Assembly (NCBI GenBank): GCA_903866275.1
Contig: CAIPMU010000016.1
Location: 259,978 to 301,111, forward strand
Source of the DNA: Vampirovibrio chlorellavorus
GTDB lineage: Bacteria; Cyanobacteriota; Vampirovibrionia; Vampirovibrionales; Vampirovibrionaceae
DNA: 41,134 nucleotides
Reading direction: 5' to 3'
This document shows, one piece after another, positions 28,425-37,000 of this stretch. The position numbers and the translations under genes were made by a program. The notes under the pieces are model-generated. The model worked only from the letters and a program-made list of their open reading frames with translations. It was not told where the DNA came from and ran no database searches. The number at the start of each line of letters is the position of its first letter. Positions within the stretch are counted from its first letter, which is position 1.

Positions 28425-29825
28425 ATGATTGAACTGGATTATCGCAACGTATCGGCGGACAAAATTGGCCGCGAGCATGGCTTGGACATCCAAGAAGCTT
28501 TCGCGCAACATCAGGACAAACTGAAAACCATCGTCAGCGAGATTTACGCCCAAAAAGATCAGGCGGGCGGCTGGAAGCGCTGGTTAAATCTGGGCTACGA
28601 CAGCACCCTGGCCGATTCGGTCAATCAGTACGCCCAATCCGTCAAAGGCAAGTTCAGCGATATGGTGATCCTGGGCATCGGCGGTTCTTCGCTGGGTGGT
28701 TATGCCTTGCTGCGCGCCCTGCTGCATCCTTACTGGAACCAGCTTTCTGATGAACAACGCGACGGCCAGCCCCGCTACTACTTTGTGGAAAACGTGGACG
28801 CCGACCAGATCGCGCCCCTGATGGACATGCTCAATCCCGAGCGCACCCTGTTTCTGGTGATCTCCAAATCGGGCACCACCGCTGAGACCATGAGCGCCTT
28901 CATGCTGGCCAAAGCGTGGCTGGATAAAAATTTACCCGCCGAGAAAGTGCGCGAGCACATCGTGGCCATCACCGATGCCCAAAAGGGCGTACTGCGCCCC
29001 GTGGCCAACGCGGCGGGCTACCAGACCTTTGAAGTTCCTGATGATGTCGGTGGCCGCTTCTCCGTATTTTCGGCAGTGGGCTTGCTGCCCGCAGCCCTGT
29101 GCGGCGTGTCGGTGAAAGAGATGCAACGGGGCATCTGCGAACTGGACGCCGTGCTGCAAAAAACGGATCTGACGCAAAACCCGGCGGCCCAAGGCGCGCT
29201 GATTCAGTATCTGCTGTATGAGCGCCACAAGCACATTGCGGTGTTCATGCCGTATTCCTTCCGTTTGGCCTCGGTGTCCGACTGGTTTACCCAGCTTTGG
29301 GCGGAATCCTTGGGCAAAAAGCACAACCTGCATGGCGATGTGGTACATACCGGCCCCACCCCGGTGCGTGCGGTAGGCGTGACCGATCAACACTCTCAGG
29401 TGCAGTTGTTCAACGAAGGCCCCAACGACAAAGTATTTACCTTTGTGGCCGTGGGCCGTCCGGATCGCGATTTGACCATTCCCAACGACCAGTTTACGGA
29501 TGTGGAAGACCTGAACTACCTGAACGGCAAGCCCATGAGTGAACTGATGCGCGCCGAGTTCGAATCCACCCGCGCCAGCATTACCACCAATCTGCGGCCC
29601 AACATGACCCTCACCATTCCGCAGGTGGATGCCTATCACTTTGCCCAACTGCTGTATCTGCTGGAAGTGCAAACGGCCATTGCCGGGGCGCTGCTGGACA
29701 TTGATCCCTTTGATCAACCCGGCGTAGAGCTGGCCAAAAAGTACACCTACGCGCTGATGGGCCGCAAAGGCTACGAGGATTTGATTCCCGTGGCCCGTGG
29801 CGAAAAAAGTGCGGTCCACGTATAA
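28425..29825 (+). CDS. pgi: Glucose-6-phosphate isomerase
   Basis: A 466-residue isomerase interconverting glucose 6-phosphate and fructose 6-phosphate. Sugar-phosphate binding motifs are VILGIGGSSLGGYALLRALL and FLVISKSGTTAETM; the family signature GGRFSVFSAVGLLPAAL follows. The end YALMGRKGYEDLIPVARGEK carries a conserved C-terminal Lys region. It is of the short bacterial type, about 80 residues shorter than the E. coli enzyme. AGGG precedes the ATG at 28425. It stands as a single-gene unit before the ferredoxin. Confidence 0.95.
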   Translation: MIELDYRNVSADKIGREHGLDIQEAFAQHQDKLKTIVSEIYAQKDQAGGWKRWLNLGYDSTLADSVNQYAQSVKGKFSDMVILGIGGSSLGGYALLRALLHPYWNQLSDEQRDGQPRYYFVENVDADQIAPLMDMLNPERTLFLVISKSGTTAETMSAFMLAKAWLDKNLPAEKVREHIVAITDAQKGVLRPVANAAGYQTFEVPDDVGGRFSVFSAVGLLPAALCGVSVKEMQRGICELDAVLQKTDLTQNPAAQGALIQYLLYERHKHIAVFMPYSFRLASVSDWFTQLWAESLGKKHNLHGDVVHTGPTPVRAVGVTDQHSQVQLFNEGPNDKVFTFVAVGRPDRDLTIPNDQFTDVEDLNYLNGKPMSELMRAEFESTRASITTNLRPNMTLTIPQVDAYHFAQLLYLLEVQTAIAGALLDIDPFDQPGVELAKKYTYALMGRKGYEDLIPVARGEKSAVHV

Positions 29826-29930
29826 TAAGTGCACGCAAAAACCCGCTGAGAATCACTCTCAATAAGGCTTTTCCTGAACAGATTCCTTAATTTTTGTGAA
29901 AAAACACAAGAACATTGAAAGTTCAGCGGG

Positions 29931-29936
29931 TATAAT
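29931..29936 (+). promoter_or_regulatory. Consensus -10 of the ferredoxin gene
   Basis: A perfect TATAAT about 94 bases before the ferredoxin start. No good -35 lies at the usual distance. The 9-base block TCAGCGGGT (29923-29931) just before it is the exact complement of ACCCGCTGA at 29841-29849 after pgi, a long-range inverted repeat. Confidence 0.5.
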
Positions 29937-30029
29937 GCAGAACATCAACTGATCGGTTCAACTGAGTTTTTATCCCTCGAGTTGTTTTGGAATTCGTATA
30001 TTATTCACTTGTATTGGAGGTAGTACCCT

Positions 30030-30281
30030 ATGCCATTCGTTATTACTGAACCTTGTGTTGGCGTGAAAGACAAAGCCTGCGTTGGCGTTTGTCCCGTTGA
30101 CTGTATTTATGATTTTGAAGGCGAGCCCCAGCTCTACATCCACCCGGATGAGTGTATTGAGTGCGGCGCTTGCCAACCCGTCTGCCCCGTCAGCGCCATC
30201 TTTATGGATGCTGAAGTGCCTGCAGGCCAAGAAAAATACACCGCACTGAACGCCGAAAAAGCACAAGCGCTGAAAGGCTAA
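30030..30281 (+). CDS. Ferredoxin of the 7Fe/8Fe type
   Basis: An 83-residue ferredoxin. CVGVKDKACVGVCPVDCIY and CIECGACQPVCPVSAIF provide the two cluster sites; the first has the longer spacing seen in [3Fe-4S]/[4Fe-4S] ferredoxins (FdxA type), the second a full CxxCxxCxxxCP. It carries electrons in the cytoplasm, with an unknown partner. GGAGG lies about 10 bases before the ATG at 30030. A very strong hairpin follows. Confidence 0.93.
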   Translation: MPFVITEPCVGVKDKACVGVCPVDCIYDFEGEPQLYIHPDECIECGACQPVCPVSAIFMDAEVPAGQEKYTALNAEKAQALKG

Positions 30282-30359
30282 TCGCCCTCACGCCCGTCTT
30301 TTGGAGGCATCATTGCCCGTAAAACTGTAACCGGTTTTCGGTCACTGCTTTCCAATACA

Positions 30360-30394
30360 ACCAACGCCCGGTTTTTAATAAACCGGGCGTTGGT
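30360..30394 (+). terminator. Strong hairpin after the ferredoxin gene
   Basis: A perfect 15-bp stem (ACCAACGCCCGGTTT at 30360-30374 with its complement at 30380-30394) and a 5-base loop, about 80 bases after the stop. The T run is in the loop rather than behind the stem, so efficiency is uncertain. Confidence 0.7.
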
Positions 30395-30441
30395 ATGTTC
30401 AAATCATCAACACCCAGCGTATTTTAGATAAGATACCAAAC

Positions 30442-30999
30442 ATGCTTACGCTTCTATTCCGCCTGATCCATCAGGCAAGCCAGTTCTTCTTCACCGGGAT
30501 TGCCCTTTGTCTGGCCCTGGGGTTCATACTGGGCATTTTTGCACCGGGTAACGCCGATACAGCATGGCTTTTTCAGGGCATTCACCCGCTTGAACCGCTG
30601 TTAAATCAGACTTGTGCTCTTTTGGTCCTGCCCGTCGATAAAGGGCTGGAGCTCCTGCAAACCTACACGCCCAGACTCAGCCCTTATATCCCGTCCAGCG
30701 TCAAAACCAGCTTCCCAATTGCACCCGCCAGTCTGGTGGCCCAACATGTCGGGCATCTGTTGCTCCTATTCCCACACGATGCACACGGGCGATTCTCGCA
30801 AGACCTCTGGCATGCCCCATACAGCGCCCTTTTTCCCGGCGTGGTGGATTACCGCTTACTGCTCGCGCTACCCCTTTGGCACTGGATTGAATCCGGATTT
30901 ATCCAATTCACTAATCTTCTGGAGCGCTTCGCGACTCAGCAAAGCATGCGCTGGCAGCATCAAACGCCATTGCCCCCCCTCCAGCGGGGCAGTTTATAA
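30442..30999 (+). CDS. Membrane protein of unknown function
   Basis: A 185-residue protein, not recognised. One clear membrane helix lies near the N terminus (FFFTGIALCLALGFILGIFA, about residues 15-34), and less certain hydrophobic stretches follow (LVAQHVGHLLLLF, DYRLLLALPLWHWIESGF). The last dozen residues, TPLPPLQRGSL, come from a palindromic repeat that also supplies the stop codon, so the original C terminus was probably replaced by repeat insertion. No strong ribosome site is seen before the ATG at 30442. The coding evidence is moderate. Confidence 0.6.
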   Translation: MLTLLFRLIHQASQFFFTGIALCLALGFILGIFAPGNADTAWLFQGIHPLEPLLNQTCALLVLPVDKGLELLQTYTPRLSPYIPSSVKTSFPIAPASLVAQHVGHLLLLFPHDAHGRFSQDLWHAPYSALFPGVVDYRLLLALPLWHWIESGFIQFTNLLERFATQQSMRWQHQTPLPPLQRGSL

Positions 31000-31020
31000 G
31001 GGGGCTTTACCCCCTTATAA
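30971..31020. repeat. Double palindrome overlapping a gene end (REP-like)
   Basis: Two hairpins in a row: TGCCCC/GGGGCA (30971-30991) and a perfect 11-bp stem TTATAAGGGGG with CCCCCTTATAA (30994-31020, loop CTTTA). The second contains the TAA stop of the upstream gene. Similar C/G-rich palindromes ending reading frames in a PPLQRG-like tail are common in cyanobacterial genomes. It may also act as a weak terminator. Confidence 0.6.
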
Positions 31021-31141
31021 CCCAAAAGAGCAGGGTGCCCGAAAGCACACTGCTCCTCTGACTTCCCGCATTCACAGACTGGAGGGACTGCGGCAGGAAA
31101 GTCAAACCGTTCCTTCTTGTAATGCGTTTGAGACGTTGATT

Positions 31142-32269
31142 TTAATTCTGTCCATCCGGTGATTTTCGTGTGAAATACAGCCCCCCGTTGGCGTGGGACA
31201 GCTTGGCCGTGATGATCAGACTTTGCATTTCCTTGGCGTAGTCACCATCCGGGGCAAGTTGCAGATAATGCAAGCCTGCTTGCAGGGCTTCATCCATCCG
31301 GTTCAAGCGGGACAGCGCTACGGCCATGAGATAATACGCCGTGACATGTCCGGCATCCAGCGTGACCACCTGATTATAGGCATCCGCAGCCGCGCTGTAC
31401 TGGTTCATCCGGAGATAGAGATTCCCCAAATAGTAGTAAGTCCACTCGTTGTTGGGCTCCTGAGCCTGAGCCTGCTGCAAGGTACTTTTGGCGGCGGCAT
31501 AGTTACCGGTGGTAGCGTAAAGGTTACCCAGATTCAGGCGCGCCAGATTGTAGTGCGGATCTTTCTTGAGGGCCTGCTGATAGGCTTTCTCCGCGCTGGC
31601 GTAATCCTTGTTGTCCTCATACATGAGGGCCAGATTGTTGTAGGCATAGGTAAAATTGGGATCTTCCGCCAGCGTTTTCTGGTAATAGACGATGGCCTGA
31701 GCCTTATCGCCCGTTTGATCGAAGACGCGGGCCAGATTAAAAATCAGGGCAGCGTTGTGCGGATCGCTTTTTAATCCCCGCTGGTAGTAGCGCTGGGCCG
31801 CCTCCGGCTCGTTTTTCATCAGGGCAATTTTGCCAAGTTTGAAATAGACCAGGGTTAAATCGTCATTCAGATCCGAAACCCGCTCGAAGGCCTGCTGGGC
31901 GCTTTCAATATAAGCGGCCTGCTGAACCGGCTCGGTGCTTTGCTTGGCCAGCTCCAGATAGGCATTGCCCAGATGAAACAAGCCCAGCACGTTCACCGGA
32001 TTTTGCTCCACGGTGGCGCGCAAGTCCCGCAGCGCCTCCTGATGCTTGCCTTGCTCCAAAGCGACACAAGCCCGGCTTAGGGGAACATACTCTGAAGCGG
32101 CAATGCGTTCAGACGCTGCATTGACTCGGGTAAAGGGCACTTGCGGCGCAAAAGCATAGCCTTGAGCCATCGAAGCCAGCGAAAAACCCACTGCAATTAA
32201 GGCAGCGACCCCGCGCCGAAAGCACACAAAGCCTGCAAAATGACTCTCCGACAGACACAACTTTTTCAA
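31142..32269 (-). CDS. Exported TPR-repeat protein
   Basis: A 375-residue protein with a signal peptide or anchor (about residues 16-40, VAALIAVGFSLASMAQGYAF) and about eight tetratricopeptide repeats from residue 65 to 345, for example LGLFHLGNAYLELAKQSTE, AIVYYQKTLAEDPNFTYAYN and AAADAYNQVVTLDAGHVTAY. TPR proteins are protein-protein scaffolds. In Tad loci the TadD lipoprotein is a TPR protein, but this one lies 19 kb from the Tad genes and lacks a clear lipobox, so I do not call it TadD. The start is TTG at 32269 without a good ribosome site; the next Met is inside the signal sequence. Confidence 0.8.
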   Translation of the reverse strand: MKKLCLSESHFAGFVCFRRGVAALIAVGFSLASMAQGYAFAPQVPFTRVNAASERIAASEYVPLSRACVALEQGKHQEALRDLRATVEQNPVNVLGLFHLGNAYLELAKQSTEPVQQAAYIESAQQAFERVSDLNDDLTLVYFKLGKIALMKNEPEAAQRYYQRGLKSDPHNAALIFNLARVFDQTGDKAQAIVYYQKTLAEDPNFTYAYNNLALMYEDNKDYASAEKAYQQALKKDPHYNLARLNLGNLYATTGNYAAAKSTLQQAQAQEPNNEWTYYYLGNLYLRMNQYSAAADAYNQVVTLDAGHVTAYYLMAVALSRLNRMDEALQAGLHYLQLAPDGDYAKEMQSLIITAKLSHANGGLYFTRKSPDGQN

Positions 32270-32515
32270 ATGATTTCGCCCCGCACCGTAGCATCTAAAC
32301 TATATTTAGTATAGCAGCTTGAAAAACAATAGTAAAGACTCAGCATCAAGTTTTATTGCAAAAGTCGAAAAAAACGTTTATCCGCGCCCTGAACCCAAAA
32401 ACCTGAACGCGGCGTCCCATCCAGCCCACCCATCGTGAATGGACAACCCGAACCGTCTCGCACTTTCCAGGATGATTGGCTCAGGCCGACAGCCCCCGTA
32501 ACGCCTCAAACGTAT

Positions 32516-32521
32516 TATAAT
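32516..32521 (+). promoter_or_regulatory. Consensus -10 just before a start codon (possible leaderless mRNA)
   Basis: TATAAT ends nine bases before the ATG at 32531. Transcription would begin only two or three bases ahead of that ATG, with no ribosome site, which fits a leaderless or near-leaderless message. No -35 is evident. Confidence 0.4.
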
Positions 32522-32530
32522 CGTCCTATC

Positions 32531-32845
32531 ATGACCATTGATTACAATGAAATGCTCTCCCGGCTAGCGCATGAAATTATGGACGCCACGGAACGCCTGA
32601 GCCAGGACGATAACGGCGTGGAAGACGACCTACCCACCGCCGCCGATCTGGCACGCAAGCTGAACTACCGGCTGGAAGCGGTGAAAAAAAAGCTGCGCCT
32701 GCTGAAAGAAGCCGAATTGATTCAGGCCGTAACCCACACCCCCAAGCGATATCGCTTTAATCCCTGGGCCTTGAAGTCCTTATCACAGGATCATCCCTTT
32801 TATCACCTGATTTCACCCGCCGCGCCAGAGAACTGGGACGACTAA
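32531..32845 (+). CDS. Winged-helix-like small regulator
   Basis: A 104-residue protein. After an N-terminal helix (MLSRLAHEIMDATERL) the core reads LPTAADLARKLNYRLEAVKK, LRLLKEAELIQAVTH and PKRYRFNPWAL, a helix-turn-helix plus wing pattern typical of small DNA-binding proteins. The family and target are unknown. I chose the ATG at 32531 because a consensus TATAAT lies just before it; the frame continues up to an ATG at 32435, giving 136 residues, but that start also lacks a ribosome site. It stands alone between divergent and convergent genes. Confidence 0.65.
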   Translation: MTIDYNEMLSRLAHEIMDATERLSQDDNGVEDDLPTAADLARKLNYRLEAVKKKLRLLKEAELIQAVTHTPKRYRFNPWALKSLSQDHPFYHLISPAAPENWDD

Positions 32846-32900
32846 ATCGCTCTCACACATCCTGTTTTCCAAACTTACCCTGCTCCAGTCAGAGCCTGCG

Positions 32901-33587
32901 CTATTCCGTCAATCCGTACAGGTGCCGAATGCGCTGAATGTCATTCTCGCTGAGGCTAGGATGTTTCCACCCGCGATGATGCATGACATCCTTAGCCGAC
33001 TCTGAGTGTTCCAGCCCGAGTGCATGCCCGGTTTCGTGCAGGACCGTGGTATACAATCGCTGCTGCCGCTGCGAAGGGCTCAAATGGCCATCAATCAGAG
33101 GCCGAGTGATTAAGGTGATCTCTGCATATGTCAGGCGCTTGCCTTGCACCGTGCGATTGGTATGGCCCACCTCATACTCCCGACCCAGCGTGGTTTGGGT
33201 ATCCCAACGGATCAACAGATCCGCATCCTGCGGCCCATACTTTGGGGCGGCGATTAGTGTAAAGCGAATCGCCCCTTGCGTGGCAACCTCCCATTGTCGC
33301 ATGGCCCCCAACAAGGCTTGCGGACTTGCTTGCTGCAAGGCTTCCGCTGTTTGTTCAGGGTGCAGCTCAACAAACACCTTTAGTGGGCACTGAGCCAAAG
33401 ACCAGCGAGCACTATGCTTATTGGTATCTTCTGCCTGCACACGCCATTGTTCCAGCGCGGAAAGAGCATCCAGCGGTGACTGTTGCGGCGGGCCTACCAC
33501 CGGCGAAGTCGGGAAGCCCGGATTTGCCTGTATGCCACCGGAAGATTTATAAGCCCCAAAAGGCATGAGATGCGTGTAAATCCGCAT
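32901..33587 (-). CDS. Matrixin-like zinc metalloprotease
   Basis: A 228-residue protein of the M10/matrixin-like metzincin type. The zinc motif HETGHALGLEHS (about residues 183-194) has all three His ligands and the Glu base, and VMHH just after supplies the Met-turn. The C-terminal SLSENDIQRIRHLYGL is the usual final helix. No signal peptide is seen; instead the N terminus is a Pro/Gly/Gln-rich stretch (PFGAYKSSGGIQANPGFPTS), so the export route is unclear. GGAGGGTGATTG lies before the ATG at 33587. It follows a 72-residue gene after 31 bases and is probably co-transcribed with it. The substrate is unknown. Confidence 0.85.
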   Translation of the reverse strand: MRIYTHLMPFGAYKSSGGIQANPGFPTSPVVGPPQQSPLDALSALEQWRVQAEDTNKHSARWSLAQCPLKVFVELHPEQTAEALQQASPQALLGAMRQWEVATQGAIRFTLIAAPKYGPQDADLLIRWDTQTTLGREYEVGHTNRTVQGKRLTYAEITLITRPLIDGHLSPSQRQQRLYTTVLHETGHALGLEHSESAKDVMHHRGWKHPSLSENDIQRIRHLYGLTE

Positions 33588-33618
33588 GATTCAATCACCC
33601 TCCCCGCATTTGGCCTGA

Positions 33619-33837
33619 TTATTCGGCATCCCGCTCGCGTGGAAATCCGGCATCGTGAAGGTTCATCGATTTCAGTTCCCCGGAAATCACCTCGGTGAAC
33701 TCGTCAAATATCTGTATGAGCGACGCCTGCACGGCAAGATTCCCGTTAACCGAGACAGGGAGGGCCACATCGGGGGCTTCCGTGCTACCCGTGATGACTG
33801 GCTTTTGCTGAAATGGACGTGCGCCACGATGTTTCAT
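33619..33837 (-). CDS. Small orphan protein next to the metalloprotease
   Basis: A 72-residue product, not recognised. It begins MKHRGARPFQQKPVITGSTE, has a moderately hydrophobic middle (VALPVSVNGNLAVQASLIQI) and an acidic end. AGGAG seven bases before the ATG at 33837 fixes this start; the frame remains open to 33921 without a good site. It lies 31 bases ahead of the metalloprotease gene, so it might be an inhibitor, chaperone or substrate; none of these is shown. It shares the FxQKPV motif with the 78-residue protein at 215-451. Confidence 0.6.
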   Translation of the reverse strand: MKHRGARPFQQKPVITGSTEAPDVALPVSVNGNLAVQASLIQIFDEFTEVISGELKSMNLHDAGFPRERDAE

Positions 33838-34086
33838 AATTGAGCTCCTGGGTTTAAAAGACACCAATCCGCCCCCAGCCATCGCCTCAAGGCATTCAGC
33901 CGGAGAAGAGTCGTCATACACACTCTCTTGATTAGCTTTTCGGCGTGTTAAGGGAAAACTGAAGGTAAAAATGTATCGACGTTATTAAATATTTACATCC
34001 AAGCAATAGCACTTCGACTCACACATCCCAAAAACGACGACCCCGTCACCAAATATACCACCATGATCACACGCGGTATAAAAGGG

Positions 34087-37000
34087 CTATCTCACCCAGT
34101 GGAAGTCCTGAATTGCGCCGGGGGTGTTTAAATCACCCATCAGCCGTACCCGAAAGCGATTAATATCGCCTGCAGGGCCACCAAAGCCGGGCACCCAACC
34201 CACACCGGGAATATACCCCAAGAGTCCGGTTTTATTTTTGCCAAAACTGCCCAGAGCGGGAATATAGCTCACCAGCCCACCCAGACTGAACTTGCCCAGA
34301 GCGCCCAGCTTTCCGGCCACCACCTGCCGCATACGGCCATCCACCAGCATATTGGCGTGACCGTTATCCATGCGCAAACTCCCCCGTATCAACAAATCCA
34401 GATTCACCCCCAAACTGGACAGGTTGCGCGTATAAAGCACCTGATTGTTAATCAGCATATCCCCGGACAGGGTGGCAAAATAGTTCGTGTCGTAGAAGGT
34501 CAGGGAACGAAGCACGTTGTTTAAATTCAGGCCCAGAATCCCGCCACGCAGAATATTTGCAGTGGTCAGCAAAGTTTCAACACGCGCGATGGCAGGCAAG
34601 CGTCCGTTAATGACTCGTACACTCACCGTGCCGTTGGCATTTTGCTGCATGGCCACATCCGTATCGCCATAGGTGGTAAAGCGCACAGTGCCATTCACAT
34701 CCCCGAAGATCTGGTTGGTTACGTTCAACAAGGCCTTGGTCAACGCGTTGGCCTTGACCTTGTCCACGTTCAGTTCCAGCGTGGTAAAGCTGGAATCATT
34801 GGGACTCATGGAGAGATACCCGTGAGCGGTTCCGCCTGCGGCTTCTACGCTGGCATTACTCAACTCAAAGTAACTGTTGGCGTAAACCGAAAACTGACTG
34901 GTCAAATGGCTCAGAATGATGTTCTGGTAAATAACCTCATCCACCGTTAAATCGCCATTGCGAAATTGAATGGGAATGGTGGGATCTCCTTGCTGCCAGG
35001 GTCGCATAAAATTATGGGCCAACTGATCCACCAAAATGGGCCGCACCACCAGATTCCCGAAGGTGCCAAGGCTATCAATACTCAGCATGCGCCCATGAAT
35101 TTTGACATCCTCCAGAGACACAGGCATTTCAAAGAGATTCAGGGTATGCCCTGTCCCTTGTATCGCCACACCGGGAATTTCAAAGTGATCCACCACAACC
35201 TGTGCGGTTTCCCCGTCCAGAGTCATTCGGCCTGTCGCATCCCGCAAGGTGAGATAGGGAATAGCCACCTGCTGGGCTTCCATTGATCCGGCAGCCAGCT
35301 TGGGACCTTCCACATTGCCCACCAGCTGGGCATCCAACTTCACTTGCCCTTTGGCCCCTTTAAAAAACAGATTCGAAGCAGCCCCCTGACTCAACTGGGC
35401 AAGATCAATACCGGCAGGTGTAGCCAATCGCATTAAAAACACCGATTTTTCGGGATGAAAGAGTTGTTCAACCGTGCCGCTAGCCAGTAAATCCCCGGCA
35501 TCAAACAAATGCAACCGGGCCTGCTCTAGCTGCAGATTATCGCCCTGCCAATGCCAACGGCTACTGAGATAGGCCGCCCCGGAATCACCCGGCAAACTTT
35601 GCGGTGCATTTCCCTCATCGACTTCCGAACCAACAGCAGCGCTCGACCCGCTGAGTGCTTCGGTCCGCACAGAATTTCCCAAACCACTCTCCCCTGACGG
35701 GGGTTGCGATCCAGCGGTGCCCGCATTACCGGAAACCGGCAAACCCTGCCCGCTCACCGGGGTTGAGCCGATTAAGGCATCCAGCCCGGATTGCACAACC
35801 TGCCGAGCTGAATTCAGCACATGCGTCACCGAACGAACCGGATGCGTCAACGCCACCCCAGTCCCGCCCCCCGACTCCAAGCCAGCCGATGAAGACGCAT
35901 CAGCACCCGCAGCGGCGACCACAGGCGCAACACCGGGGACCTCGACTGTGCCATCATAGGCATGCCGAAAATTAGGCTCCAGATTAAACTGGAGGAAAGT
36001 CTTCACATCATTCTGGGGCAACCCCTGACGTGACTTGCCTCCCGCATGAGGCATGGCCGCCAACACCCCGTGCGCGGTGGCCTGAAAAGGCACTTCCCGA
36101 TACGGTGTGGCCTCGGATTGGCGACTGACCAGAAAATGGTTCACGCTCAAGGCGGACAGCACCCCTTCTGCCACCGCATTCAACTGTCCGTGGTTGTCCA
36201 AAGATACTGAAACAGGGGAATTGCCGTAGCGGAAGTTCAGGTTATGACTGGCCACTTCCGGTAAACCATTACCCGTCTGCTGGAAGTTCAGCGCGCCGCT
36301 GAGGTCATAAACCGGGAAATCGCCACCGGCCCAAGATAATCCAGCATTCTGAAAGTCCAGATTGAAAACCCTACGCTGATTAGTTACCTCGCCCGTAACC
36401 CGGAACCCACCTGCGGTATTCCAGATTTCCGGCATCGCAAACCCGGATAGACGGCTGATCCGCTTTTGATTATCCCGCAGCAGCGCCACTGGAATCTCGC
36501 CAGACACCAGACGCATGCGATACTGACCCGTCTGGCGGCCCTGACCGGATATTCTGACAGGGACATCGCCCAACCCCAGGGTTGTTTCCGGGATGGTAAA
36601 CTGTTGCTTGTCCAATAGCACAGTCAAACTAGGGACTTTCAGAGGGTAGTCAGGCTGTCCCGTCCGCAACACCAGAGCGTTAACCGTAACTCGCCCACTC
36701 AGATTCGTGTTGGGCCGCAGCGTGAGGTTGAGCTTGCCCAAACCCTCAACCGGCTCCAGTTGCGCCAAAACCTGTTTCATCGCCGGGAAATGAGGCGTTA
36801 ATTCACGCTCTAGTCGAGGGAGATCAATACGATCGCTCTGCAGATTCAGGGTGTAATCCTTGAGGTTCGTGCGCAGCTGTCCTTGCGCCGTATAAGTGGA
36901 CCCTGCCAGCAAGCCCCGGAAGTGATCCAGATGAATCCACTCCCCGGCCAGACGAATCAACCCCTGAATACCCGACACCAGTACCCCGCTTTTGGGATCC

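Noticed and set aside
28932-29834. A 300-codon minus-strand frame inside pgi
   Set aside because: Pgi has complete family motifs over the same DNA; the reverse frame is His/Gln-rich shadow sequence.
31142-32269. TPR protein as TadD of the Flp pilus system
   Set aside because: TadD is a TPR lipoprotein, but this gene is 19 kb away, lacks a clear lipobox and belongs to a very broad repeat class; kept as a TPR protein only.
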